Shown here: positions 1 to 8,270 of the stretch, in pieces
Layout: each line of letters begins with the position of its first letter
Numbering within the stretch: the stretch's first letter is position 1
DNA from: CAZJPD01 sp964547795
GTDB taxonomy: Bacteria; Pseudomonadota; Alphaproteobacteria; Rickettsiales; Midichloriaceae
Length of the DNA: 26,178 bases
Direction: 5' to 3'
Assembly: GCA_964547795.1 (NCBI GenBank)
Contig: CAZJPD010000012.1
Location: forward strand, 1-26,178
Position numbers and translations under genes: made by a program
The notes under the pieces: generated by a model
The model's database searches: none
Seen by the model: the letters and a program-made list of their open reading frames with translations, nothing else
What the model was told of the DNA's origin: nothing

Positions 1-1070
1 AATTTTTAGTCAAGTATTTTTCATTTTTCAATGTATTTAAGTACATTACATTTAGAAGTATAGGGGCATTATTTACTTCATTGTTGATAATGATATTGTT
101 CGGCAATAAGTTCATAGACTTTCTTTCTTCGATCCAAAAAAGTGGACATCCTATTAGAGAAGATAGTCCAGAAAATCATAATATCAATAAAAAAGGAACT
201 CCCTGCATGGGTGGGATTTTAATTATTTTTTCAGTACTAGTATCTGTTTTACTGTGGGCTAATATTAAAAATATTTATATTTTGCTATTAATCTTTATCT
301 TGATATCATTTAGTATCATCGGTGGAATAGATGATTGCAAGAAATTAAAGCTTAATAATTCCAAGGGGCTATCTGCCAAGCTGAAATTTTCGTTACAGTT
401 AATTTTAAGTATTATCGCTATTGCTATAATTAGTAATATAAGTGCAGAGCAGCATGCAACAACCCTAGTTTTTCCATTTTTTAAAAATTTGATATTTGAT
501 CTTGGAATATTTTATTTTGTTTTTGCTATATGTGTTATTACTGGAGCATCTAATGCTGTAAATCTTACGGATGGTTTGGATGGTTTAGCTATAGGTCCCA
601 TTGTTATTATATCTGCTTTTTTTGCTATCATTTCATATTTAGTGGGAAATATTGTTTTTACCAGCTATTTGAAAGTGGTGTACGTAAAGCATGCAGGGGA
701 AATAGCAATATTTTGTTCTGCCCTGATAGGTGCAGGATTGGGGTTTTTATGGTATAATGCTCCGCCCGCAAAGGTATTTATGGGAGATACTGGTAGCTTG
801 GCTTTAGGGGCTGTTATTGGTACAATCAGTATCATTACAAAGCATGAATTGGTTTTATTTATCGCAGGGTTTGTATTTGTTTTTGAGGCTATTTCTGTAA
901 TTTTACAAGTAGGGTCGTTTAAATTAAGAGGTAAAAGAATATTCAAAATGGCACCAATTCATCATCATTTTGAAAAAGTAGGGTGGTCAGAGCCAACGAT
1001 AGTAATAAGGTTTTGGATTGTAGCAATAATATTTGCCCTAATAGGTCTCACGAGTCTAAAGATAAGATAA
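1..1070 (+). CDS. mraY: Phospho-N-acetylmuramoyl-pentapeptide-transferase (MraY), 5' end outside the window
   Basis: MraY transfers phospho-MurNAc-pentapeptide from UDP to undecaprenyl phosphate, making lipid I at the inner membrane, the first membrane step of peptidoglycan synthesis. The frame is open from position 3, well before the first usable start (TTG at 81). The upstream codons read LVKYFSFFNVFKYITFRS, which matches the normal MraY N-terminus, so TTG 81 is not the start and only a few residues are missing. Visible family motifs are GTPCMGGI, GGIDDCKK, NLTDGLDGLA, FMGDTGSLALG (Asp-rich catalytic segments) and the histidine motif APIHHHFEKVGW near the C-terminus. About ten hydrophobic helices are apparent. 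The 355 visible codons fit the usual ~360 residues. The gene ends 55 bp before a repeat element. Identification is secure. Confidence 0.97.
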   Translation, partial: FLVKYFSFFNVFKYITFRSIGALFTSLLIMILFGNKFIDFLSSIQKSGHPIREDSPENHNINKKGTPCMGGILIIFSVLVSVLLWANIKNIYILLLIFILISFSIIGGIDDCKKLKLNNSKGLSAKLKFSLQLILSIIAIAIISNISAEQHATTLVFPFFKNLIFDLGIFYFVFAICVITGASNAVNLTDGLDGLAIGPIVIISAFFAIISYLVGNIVFTSYLKVVYVKHAGEIAIFCSALIGAGLGFLWYNAPPAKVFMGDTGSLALGAVIGTISIITKHELVLFIAGFVFVFEAISVILQVGSFKLRGKRIFKMAPIHHHFEKVGWSEPTIVIRFWIVAIIFALIGLTSLKIR

Positions 1071-1125
1071 AGTTTTACTTATAGAAGTATTGCCCAAAAT
1101 AACTATCATATTCAATTCATTATGC

Positions 1126-1362
1126 TATAGCATAAACTATTAAGGTAGAGATATATCATTATGGAAAAATACATCCGTCATTGCGAGATCGCAACAGCGA
1201 TCGTGGCAATCCAGGAAATACCTCACGTAAAGATGGATTGCCACGCATGCTTTGCATGTTCGCAATGACAGATGGAGGAGAATATATTGCCCATTACGTG
1301 AGTTTACAATGACGAGAATATATGGATATAATAATGTCTCAACCTTAGTGCTTTATGTTATA
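1126..1362 (-). mobile_element. MITE-like repeat element, copy 1 (reverse orientation)
   Basis: This copy runs opposite to most others in the window. The TATAGCATAAACTATTAAGG end at 1126 matches the right terminus of the family, and the end near 1362 matches the left terminus. Inside are two hairpins. The first has outer arms ATTGC (1180-1184) and GCAAT (1206-1210) and inner arms GATCGC (1187-1192) and GCGATC (1197-1202). The second lies at 1237-1266 with a GCATGC-type inner stem. It sits between the convergent mraY and ileS and overlaps the last codons of ileS. Element boundaries are my reading of the shared ends. Confidence 0.65.
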
Positions 1363-4300
1363 ATTGATTACACCAATTTGTAATTTTACTTCAGCACCAT
1401 CAAGGTTAAACAATTTTTTCATAGCTGGGGAAGTGATTTCATCTTGCAACTCAGTTGCTAAGGTTTGTTCCTTAATGTACTCCTGCCATTGACTGATTGC
1501 TTCTTGGATTAGCCCTTTATTGCTGGATATACCCAATTTTATCCTATCTGTAATATTCAAATCCATTTCTTTTCTCGTTTGCTGAATCACTCTTACTGTA
1601 TCCCTGGCAATACCCTCAAGCTCTAGCTCTTTTGTGATGTTCAAATCAACTAGCACTAAAGCATCATTTGTTGAGAGTGGACTGATGCTGTTCCTGTATT
1701 CGTCTTTTACCTCCAGCTTTAACTCAAATTCACCTGCATTCAACACGCAGTTCGCAATCTCCACTTTATCATCAATGATTTTCCAATTACCTGCTTTATT
1801 AGCTGTGATTATGTCCTTTATCTTTTGTGGTAATCTTTTGGCAAGTACTGGAAAATTAATTTTTAACTTGTAATTTACGTATTTAGAAATTTCCTCCTTA
1901 TCTAAATTAACCCAGTGCTTTACGTTGATTTCATCAAGTACTAGCTGTTTCAACTCCTCCGATAAGCTATCATCCGCAACACCAATAAAAATAACCTGCT
2001 TTAATGGTTGCCTTATGCGTATATTCTGCTCGTTCCTGATTCTTAGAGCAGTATTGCAGGCATCACGCACTTTCTCCATATTATCTATTAAGGTTTTATT
2101 ATCTGCGATTGCATCTATCTTTGGAAAATTTTCCAGGTGGACACTTTTTGCCGTTGTATCCAGGTTTAAAAATATCGCCTCCGTTATAAGGGGAAGCAAT
2201 GGAGCTATAGCACGAACAAGTATGTGCAAAGCGGAATATAATACGTTGTAGGCAAAGAATTTATCTTGATCTTTTTGGTGTCGCCAGAATCTCTCTCTTG
2301 AACGTCTGATATACCAGTTATTCAGGATTTCCAGAAATTCCTCAGTTGCTTTGGTGGCAGTTGCAGTATCATATTTATCTAACGAGTGTTTTATTAATTC
2401 CGTAAGAATTACTAATTTTGACATTATATACCTGTCCAAAATGTTTTCTGATTTAAAATTGAATTCTGCCTTGATTTTGTCTGCTTTAGAATAAATTGAA
2501 AAAAAGTTAAATGCGTTCAAAAGCGGTTTGATAACACTTTTAACTACTTCTTTAATACCATCTGCATTTTTATCCATTATCAACTCCTGTCCCCGCATCA
2601 CAGCCGAAGACATCATAAACCAACGCATTGCATCAGCCCCGTATTTTTCAAATATCTCCTTTGGATCAGGATAATTTTTCAGACGCTTAGAAAGTTTTTC
2701 TCCACCATCACCAAGTATCACACCATGGCATATACAATTTAAAAACGGAGGTTTATCAAATAGTGCTGTGGAAAGTACCATTAAAGTATAAAACCATCCC
2801 CTCGTTTGTGCCAAGTATTCCACGATGAAGTCGGCTGGAAAGTGGCTTTCAAACCATTTTTTATTTTCAAATGGATAATGCACTTGTGCATACGGCATAG
2901 AGCCACTTTCAAACCAGCAATCCAATATCTCAGGTACACGCCTTAACTTTGACTTACCAGTCGGGTCGCTGGGGTTTGGTTTTGTCAATTTGTCAATAAA
3001 CGGACGATGCAGATCATCCACCTTTGTATTAAAAGCTTCCTCTATTTCTTTTATAAAACCATATACCTCAACATGTGGATACTTTGGGTCATCGCTTTGC
3101 CAAACGGGTATCGGGCATCCCCAAAATCTATTCCTTGAAATTGACCAATCCCTGGCATTTTCTAACCATTTACCAAATAATCCCCCTTTTACATGCTCTG
3201 GTATCCAGTTAATCTGCTTGTTATTTTGAAGCATTTTTTCCTTTATGGCTGTAACCTTGACATACCATGATGGAACAGCTTTGTATATGAGAGGCGTATC
3301 TGTACGCCAGCAATGCGGATAATTATGAATATACTGTTCAGTCTTTAGCCAAAGCCTTTGATTTTTTAGATAAATGATTATCTGGTCGTTAGTTTCAAAA
3401 ACCTGTTTCCCGATGTAATCTTCAACAGGATATGTGAAGTTTCCAGCATCATCTACAGGACAAACCACTTCTATGCCGTGCTTAGCACAAAGTATTTGGT
3501 CGTCTTCACCAAATCCTGATGCAACGTGAACGATTCCAGTTCCATCTTCGGTTGTAACAAAATTGCCAGGTAAAATCTGAAATGCGTTAAGGTGGTTTTT
3601 GAAATATTCAAAAGGTGGCTTGTATTTTAATCCTATAAGTGCCCTGCCCTTTAGCCTTTTAATCACATGATTACCTAGTTCCTTTTCATACTTTGGTAAT
3701 AGTGTTTCTGCTATGATAATCGCATTACTATCCTTTTTTACTGCAACGTAGTCAATACCCTCCCCCACTGCTATTGCAAGATTTGATGGCAATGTCCATG
3801 GGGTTGTAGTCCAAACAGCTAACATTACGGAGTCGCAATCCTCAATAAGCTTTTCTGTCAACTGGAATAAAAGCGTAACTGCTTTGCTTTGCTTTTGGCG
3901 ATAGGAGTTGTCTATCCTTGTCTCAAAATCAGAAACAGGGGTTTCACATGCCCATGAATATGGCATTACCCTCATGGATTGATATATCAAACCTTTGTCG
4001 TAAAGTTCCTTGAATGCCCAAATTACACTTTCCATATAATCCTTATCTATTGTCTTATAGTCGTTCTCAAAATCCACCCAACGAGCCTGCCTATTGACAT
4101 ATTCCTGCCATTCTTTTGTATATTTTAAAACAGAGTCCCTGCAGTGCTTATTAAACTTTTCAATTCCATATTTCTCTATCGCAACCTTGCCCGATATTCC
4201 TAATTCTTTTTCTGAATACATCTCAGCAGGAAGCCCATGACAATCCCATCCAAATCTTCTATCAACCTTTTTGCCCTGCATGGTTTGATATCTAGCAAAT

Positions 4301-4488
4301 AAATCTTTGATAAAACCTGTAAGCAGATGTCCATAATGAGGTAATCCATTAGCAAATGGAGGACCATCATAAAAAATGAATTCCCCACCCCCTTTCAAGC
4401 TTTGCTTAAATGTATTTTCTTCAGACCACTTCTTTAATACCTGTTTCTCAATATTGCTGAAATTTTCTGTACCCAAGTCTATATGCAC
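1345..4488 (-). CDS. ileS: Isoleucyl-tRNA synthetase, long eukaryote-like form
   Basis: IleRS charges tRNA-Ile with isoleucine in the cytoplasm. The protein has 1047 residues. The class I signature HYGH is at residues 51-54, GWDCHGLP near 80-87, the CP1 editing domain around 225-410 (TTTPWTLPSN at 227-236 and GTGIVHVASGFGEDD at 316-330), and the KMSKS loop appears as KLSKR at 598-602. An anticodon-binding domain follows (WYIRRSRERFW region). Length and KLSKR fit the eukaryote-like type known from Rickettsia and associated with mupirocin insensitivity; that trait is inferred from the family, not shown here. The start is GTG at 4488, because the upstream in-frame codons run into a stop. The last six codons and the stop lie within the end of repeat copy 1, so the C-terminus appears to have been rewritten by that element. 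Confidence 0.97.
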   Translation of the reverse strand: MHIDLGTENFSNIEKQVLKKWSEENTFKQSLKGGGEFIFYDGPPFANGLPHYGHLLTGFIKDLFARYQTMQGKKVDRRFGWDCHGLPAEMYSEKELGISGKVAIEKYGIEKFNKHCRDSVLKYTKEWQEYVNRQARWVDFENDYKTIDKDYMESVIWAFKELYDKGLIYQSMRVMPYSWACETPVSDFETRIDNSYRQKQSKAVTLLFQLTEKLIEDCDSVMLAVWTTTPWTLPSNLAIAVGEGIDYVAVKKDSNAIIIAETLLPKYEKELGNHVIKRLKGRALIGLKYKPPFEYFKNHLNAFQILPGNFVTTEDGTGIVHVASGFGEDDQILCAKHGIEVVCPVDDAGNFTYPVEDYIGKQVFETNDQIIIYLKNQRLWLKTEQYIHNYPHCWRTDTPLIYKAVPSWYVKVTAIKEKMLQNNKQINWIPEHVKGGLFGKWLENARDWSISRNRFWGCPIPVWQSDDPKYPHVEVYGFIKEIEEAFNTKVDDLHRPFIDKLTKPNPSDPTGKSKLRRVPEILDCWFESGSMPYAQVHYPFENKKWFESHFPADFIVEYLAQTRGWFYTLMVLSTALFDKPPFLNCICHGVILGDGGEKLSKRLKNYPDPKEIFEKYGADAMRWFMMSSAVMRGQELIMDKNADGIKEVVKSVIKPLLNAFNFFSIYSKADKIKAEFNFKSENILDRYIMSKLVILTELIKHSLDKYDTATATKATEEFLEILNNWYIRRSRERFWRHQKDQDKFFAYNVLYSALHILVRAIAPLLPLITEAIFLNLDTTAKSVHLENFPKIDAIADNKTLIDNMEKVRDACNTALRIRNEQNIRIRQPLKQVIFIGVADDSLSEELKQLVLDEINVKHWVNLDKEEISKYVNYKLKINFPVLAKRLPQKIKDIITANKAGNWKIIDDKVEIANCVLNAGEFELKLEVKDEYRNSISPLSTNDALVLVDLNITKELELEGIARDTVRVIQQTRKEMDLNITDRIKLGISSNKGLIQEAISQWQEYIKEQTLATELQDEITSPAMKKLFNLDGAEVKLQIGVINYNIKH

Positions 4489-4564
4489 ATTACTATTTGC
4501 TTACATAATATAGGTTTTGTTATAGCTAAAAATCACAAAATAAGCAATACTGAGAAGTTCATTC

Positions 4565-4806
4565 TATAGTTTATCACATAAAGGTTTGGACATATTATTA
4601 ATATATTTCGTCATTGCGAACCTGTGCAACAGGCGTGGCAATCCATCCTCCTGCCTTGTCATTGTGAACTCACAGAGTGAGTATGGCAATCTCTGGATCA
4701 CCACGATCGCTGTTGCGATCTCGTGATGACGAAAATTGAGAGTTGCCACCTCGTGATGACAGAATAAAAAAATTAAAATATCTATATCTTAGTGGTATAT
4801 GCTATA
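4565..4806 (+). mobile_element. MITE-like repeat element, copy 2
   Basis: This 242-bp copy begins TATAGTTTATCACATAAAGG and ends ATCTTAGTGGTATATGCTATA-like, giving imperfect inverted ends of about 19 bp. The core holds three hairpin units: an inner stem of CCTGT/ACAGG type in an ATTGC/GCAAT frame, a unit with inner arms ACTCA/TGAGT, and an inverted unit with outer arms ATCAC (4697-4701) and GTGAT (4723-4727) around GATCGC/GCGATC. It fills most of the 393-bp spacer between fdx and ileS, which are co-directional. I see no gene there; the open frames inside are translated repeat. Confidence 0.7.
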
Positions 4807-4881
4807 TACTCAGTCATCACATAATAAATTGACATTTAAGCATTAACTTTTGCCTTTTATCAATTAACGAAACCCCATACT

Positions 4882-5208
4882 TTAATTTTCTTTGGGGATT
4901 TTGACTACTAACCCATCTAGTTCATCCCGCATAATTATCTGGCAACTTAATCTTGAGGTTTTTATTAAATTAAAGGCTAAATCAAGCATATCGTCTTCCT
5001 CTTTGCTTTTTGGCACTATCTCATCTAATAGATTGTAGAACTTTTCTTCTATAATTACATGGCAAGTTGCACAGGACAATGAGCCTCCACAAGAACCCTC
5101 GATTTCAGATATGCCATTTTTGTGAGCTATTTCCATTACAGATAACCCGTTAGGGGCTTCTACCTCCTTTATCCTACCATCTTCAAAGAGAAATTTAATT
5201 TTTGGCAT
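4882..5208 (-). CDS. fdx: [2Fe-2S] ferredoxin, adrenodoxin type
   Basis: This 108-residue protein is a plant/adrenodoxin-class [2Fe-2S] ferredoxin, a small soluble electron carrier. In alphaproteobacteria this class commonly serves iron-sulfur cluster assembly, which is an inference here because no isc genes are in the window. The four cluster ligands are visible as C40, C46 and C49 (SCGGSLSCATC) and C89 (LSCQI). The spacing between the last two is 39 residues, slightly longer than in bovine adrenodoxin. The adrenodoxin-like segment SKEEDDMLDLA is present. The start codon lies inside the end of yajC in another frame, with a 14-bp overlap, implying translational coupling. A repeat element lies downstream. 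Confidence 0.93.
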   Translation of the reverse strand: MPKIKFLFEDGRIKEVEAPNGLSVMEIAHKNGISEIEGSCGGSLSCATCHVIIEEKFYNLLDEIVPKSKEEDDMLDLAFNLIKTSRLSCQIIMRDELDGLVVKIPKEN

Positions 5209-5587
5209 TTTTCTTTTTTGTTTTTCCTTTTTTTTCCGAAGTAATAACCTTTCTTTCAGTAGTTACTTCTCTTTTTTCAGAAATCATAACCTGAGAAATG
5301 GTTTCTTTTTTTATTTTAACTTTTACTTCAGGAGTAATTTCAACTAGCAAAAGACCAGTATCTACTTCTAACTTAGCTACTTTACCTAAAATCCCCCCAG
5401 CAGTCAGAATTTCATCACCTCTTTGAAGGTTATTAATCATATTATGATGATTTTTCAATTTTTTCTGTTGTGGACGAATAACTAAAAAGTAAAAAATGAC
5501 AATGATGACAGCCAAAGGTGCAATGTTCTGTCCAATTTGCTGTATAGACATTCCACCTGCCTCTGCATACGCCGATTGTATAAGCAT
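5195..5587 (-). CDS. yajC: Sec translocon auxiliary subunit YajC
   Basis: YajC is a small inner-membrane protein that associates with SecDF and the SecYEG translocon. The 130-residue product has a short N-terminal segment (MLIQSAYAEAGG), one hydrophobic helix at about residues 24-41 (APLAVIIVIFYFLVI), then the family hallmark RPQQKKLKNHHNMINNLQRG and a GDEILTAGGILGKV segment that matches YajC closely. The C-terminal ~30 residues are very rich in Lys and Glu, making the protein somewhat longer than the usual ~110. It is followed by fdx with a 14-bp overlap. secD and secF are not adjacent. The call is well supported. Confidence 0.93.
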   Translation of the reverse strand: MLIQSAYAEAGGMSIQQIGQNIAPLAVIIVIFYFLVIRPQQKKLKNHHNMINNLQRGDEILTAGGILGKVAKLEVDTGLLLVEITPEVKVKIKKETISQVMISEKREVTTERKVITSEKKGKTKKKNAKN

Positions 5588-5706
5588 TTAAAATCCTAAA
5601 ACTATATATTTTCGTTAACTCTTATACTAAAGTCAGTGTTTTTTCAATAAATTTCATCTCTAATGTTATTCTTATAACTTAAAATTATAGCTTAAAAAAA
5701 CATTAG

Positions 5707-6861
5707 TTACTTTGATTCCATTGCTGATACTTGATTCATTAATATATCCATACAGTACTCAATTACATCTTCAACAGATGATAGCTCCACTGATTCAACT
5801 TTTTGTAAAGCAGTTTCAATGATGTTATTAATATCCATAAAGCCTATCTGTTTATTTAAAAATAATTTTACTGCGATTTCATTTGCAATATTAATTGTTA
5901 TCACAGCACATTGACCAGCTTTATAAGCTTCTCTTGCTAAATAAAACAATGGAAATCGCTTTTTATCAATTCCTTTAAAGGTAAAAGAGCCTATCTTTGC
6001 TAAATCCAAAGGAAGATGATTAAACCTAGTTCTATTTGGATAATCAAAAGCTGTTGATATCGATACTCTCATATCATGATGTCCTATCTGAGCTAGAACT
6101 GAACCATCACTGTAATGTACCATTCCATGAACGAGAGATTCAGGGTGTATTATAGCTTCCACCTTTTCTATATCCAATTTAAACAGTCTACATGCTTCTA
6201 TTACCTCCAGCCCCTTGTTCATCATATTTGAACAGTCTACTGATATCTTATTTCCCATCTTCCAGTTTGGGTGTTTTATAGCTTCTTCTGGAGTAACATC
6301 TTGAAGTTCTATCAATGGTTTATTCAAAAATGATCCACCTGAGGCTGTCAAAACAACTTTATCAATTTGCTCTCTGTTATCGTTTTCAAAAACCTGAAAT
6401 ATAGCATTATGCTCAGAATCCAGTGGAATTATTTTTGTTCTCTTTTTCTCAGCCTCCTTGATTATAAAATCGCCTGCACAGACTATACTCTCTTTATTCG
6501 CAAGCCCTAATACCTTAGAGTTTCCAATTGTACTCATGATCGGTCTAAGAGCTATAATGCCGGTAATACCCACTATTACTATATCATACTCAAGGCTAGC
6601 TAAGTTATTTAAGTCTGCATCTCCAACATAAACCTTAATATTAGTTGAACTAAGCAACTCTTTTAGTTCACTATATTTGCTTTTATTACAAATAACTACG
6701 TTTTTTGCCTGAAATTCAACTGCCTGTTCAGCAAGTTTTTTGACGTTATTGTTAGCAGTTAATGTAATGACTTGGTACTTATCTTTATGCTGAAGAATCA
6801 AGTCTAAAGCATTACACCCTATACTTCCTGTAGAGCCTAGTATTAAAACTTTTTTTTTCAT
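5707..6861 (-). CDS. dxr: 1-deoxy-D-xylulose 5-phosphate reductoisomerase
   Basis: Dxr converts 1-deoxy-D-xylulose 5-phosphate to 2-C-methyl-D-erythritol 4-phosphate with NADPH, the committed step of the MEP isoprenoid pathway. The 384-residue protein shows the NADPH-binding GSTGSIG at 9-15, ANKESIVCAG near 121-130, the metal ligands of LDSEHN (D148, E150) and E219 in NMMNKGLEVIEA, TASGGSF at 172-178, and the substrate-binding His197 in HPNWKMG. All expected catalytic residues are present, so it should be active. Its ATG overlaps the cdsA stop by 4 bp, indicating coupled translation. Rickettsia proper has largely lost this pathway, which helps place the organism elsewhere in the order. Confidence 0.97.
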   Translation of the reverse strand: MKKKVLILGSTGSIGCNALDLILQHKDKYQVITLTANNNVKKLAEQAVEFQAKNVVICNKSKYSELKELLSSTNIKVYVGDADLNNLASLEYDIVIVGITGIIALRPIMSTIGNSKVLGLANKESIVCAGDFIIKEAEKKRTKIIPLDSEHNAIFQVFENDNREQIDKVVLTASGGSFLNKPLIELQDVTPEEAIKHPNWKMGNKISVDCSNMMNKGLEVIEACRLFKLDIEKVEAIIHPESLVHGMVHYSDGSVLAQIGHHDMRVSISTAFDYPNRTRFNHLPLDLAKIGSFTFKGIDKKRFPLFYLAREAYKAGQCAVITINIANEIAVKLFLNKQIGFMDINNIIETALQKVESVELSSVEDVIEYCMDILMNQVSAMESK

Positions 6862-7571
6862 TTTATGCCAAAAGATATAATAAGGTAAAAAAATATCGCC
6901 CCTAAAAATACGCTATCCAATCTATCAAGAATTCCACCATGTCCTGGCAGAATGTTTCCACTATCTTTTACATCAAATTTTCTTTTAAAATACGATTCTA
7001 ATATATCACCTACTTGCCCAACAAAACCCACTAGAACACCTAATGATATCCAAACAACAACAAAATGTGGGGGGCTACTTACTTTCACAAATTCTGCTTC
7101 TGATAATGACGGTAATTGTAAGAACAATTTTGCTTCTAATAATGATAATACAAAGGTTGCACAAATTCCCCCAATTAAACCTGACCAAGTTTTTTTAGGG
7201 CTGATTGCAGGGCATAATTTAGGTCCTTTCACTAGGCTTCCAGTAATATATGCAGCTGAATCAAACATCCATATCCAAGACAATAAAAGGATTATGCAAG
7301 CATCTCCTAGAAAATTTGATCTAATATGCTTCAAACATGATATAGAACAAATGATATAGATTGACATTGATATTATCCAAAGCAACTTTTTATAAATAGG
7401 CATTTGTTTTGCCTTACTGACGATATTAACCACTTCAAAAATGGAAAGTCCTAAGATTATAAATAAAAATAAATCAAAAATAACATCACCGGCATAATTG
7501 ACAAACAATACCACAGGCAATAATATTAATGCTGTTATGACCCTTTTTACAAAATTTACTTTATTTCCCAT
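6858..7571 (-). CDS. cdsA: Phosphatidate cytidylyltransferase (CDP-diglyceride synthase)
   Basis: CdsA makes CDP-diacylglycerol from CTP and phosphatidate at the inner membrane, the branch point of bacterial phospholipid synthesis. Several hydrophobic helices are visible. The C-terminal third carries the CdsA signature: GDILESYFKRKFDVKDSG followed by LPGHGGILDRLDS. I chose ATG at 7571 rather than the upstream ATG at 7607. A purine-rich ribosome site (GAGAAAGAAG) sits just ahead of it, and the resulting 11-bp overlap with uppS is typical of this gene pair. The stop overlaps the dxr start by 4 bp. The uppS-cdsA-dxr order is a common bacterial arrangement. Length is about 237 residues. Confidence 0.95.
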   Translation of the reverse strand: MGNKVNFVKRVITALILLPVVLFVNYAGDVIFDLFLFIILGLSIFEVVNIVSKAKQMPIYKKLLWIISMSIYIICSISCLKHIRSNFLGDACIILLLSWIWMFDSAAYITGSLVKGPKLCPAISPKKTWSGLIGGICATFVLSLLEAKLFLQLPSLSEAEFVKVSSPPHFVVVWISLGVLVGFVGQVGDILESYFKRKFDVKDSGNILPGHGGILDRLDSVFLGAIFFYLIISFGIK

Positions 7572-8262
7572 ATCTTCTTTCTCTTTTATTAAAGTCCTCA
7601 ATAGCATCCATTAAGTCATTTTTGTTAAAGTCTGGCCAAAGTTTACTAGTAAAGAAAAGCTCCGTATAAGCCAATTGCCATAATAAAAAGTTACTTAGCC
7701 TCTGCTCTCCAGCAGTTCTAATTAACAGGTCTGGATTGGGTATATTATGTGGGTTAATAATTGTCCCAAATAAGTTCCTTATCTTTTCTGTATTATTGTG
7801 TTTTTCTTCGTCATATAGCTTACTAAACTTCACAGCTGCACTTAATATCTCATCTGTAGAACCATAGCTTAATGCAATAATAAGGTAAAAATTATTTGTT
7901 GATGATGCTTCCTCCACATCCTTCATTGCCTTTCTAATATCAGCTTCTAATTTATCATGCTGACCAATAAAAATGACTCTAGTGTCATTCTCAATGAGTG
8001 ATTTAATATCATTATTTAAATATTCTTTAAATATTTGCATCAAGCCATCAACCTCAACCTTAGGTCTTTGCCAGTTTTCCAGTGAAAAAGTATAAAATGT
8101 GAGGTATTTTACACCTATGCTTTGTGAGTACTTTACAATGTTTTGTATTGTTTTGATTCCTTGCTTATGACCTAAAATCTTAGGTAAACCCCTTTTCTTT
8201 GCCCATCTTCTGTTGCCATCCATGATGATTGCTATATGTCTTAGAATATTTGCTACACTCAT
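7561..8262 (-). CDS. uppS: Undecaprenyl diphosphate synthase (cis-prenyltransferase)
   Basis: UppS extends farnesyl diphosphate with isopentenyl diphosphate units to the C55 carrier lipid used by MraY and by other envelope polymer pathways. The 233-residue protein has the cis-prenyltransferase signature IIMDGNRRWA with the catalytic Asp at residue 15, GHKQGI, SLENWQRP, the ALSYGSTDEI segment, and the C-terminal PDLLIRTAGEQRLSNFLLWQ block. These are all the usual conserved regions. It lies 8 bp downstream of uvrD and overlaps cdsA by 11 bp, so it is embedded in an operon. Its product links this cluster functionally to mraY at the left edge. Confidence 0.97.
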   Translation of the reverse strand: MSVANILRHIAIIMDGNRRWAKKRGLPKILGHKQGIKTIQNIVKYSQSIGVKYLTFYTFSLENWQRPKVEVDGLMQIFKEYLNNDIKSLIENDTRVIFIGQHDKLEADIRKAMKDVEEASSTNNFYLIIALSYGSTDEILSAAVKFSKLYDEEKHNNTEKIRNLFGTIINPHNIPNPDLLIRTAGEQRLSNFLLWQLAYTELFFTSKLWPDFNKNDLMDAIEDFNKRERRYGK

Positions 8263-8270
8263 TGATATAT

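Noticed and set aside
4564..4749. Open frames inside repeat elements (here, also 12716-12949 and 21424-21693) encoding HHEIATAIVVIQRLP-like peptides
   Set aside because: They are translations of the hairpin repeats, recur in several copies in either direction, and have no independent evidence of coding.
4565..4806. CRISPR-like reading of the repeated units
   Set aside because: Units are inverted relative to each other, spacing is irregular, there are no unique spacers of constant length, and no cas genes are nearby.
6952..7359. 135-residue plus-strand frame opposite cdsA
   Set aside because: Shadow of cdsA; composition follows the antisense of membrane-helix codons and no family match is apparent.
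7572..7607. N-terminal extension of cdsA
   Set aside because: These codons lie in the end of uppS, and a good ribosome site precedes the internal ATG at 7571.
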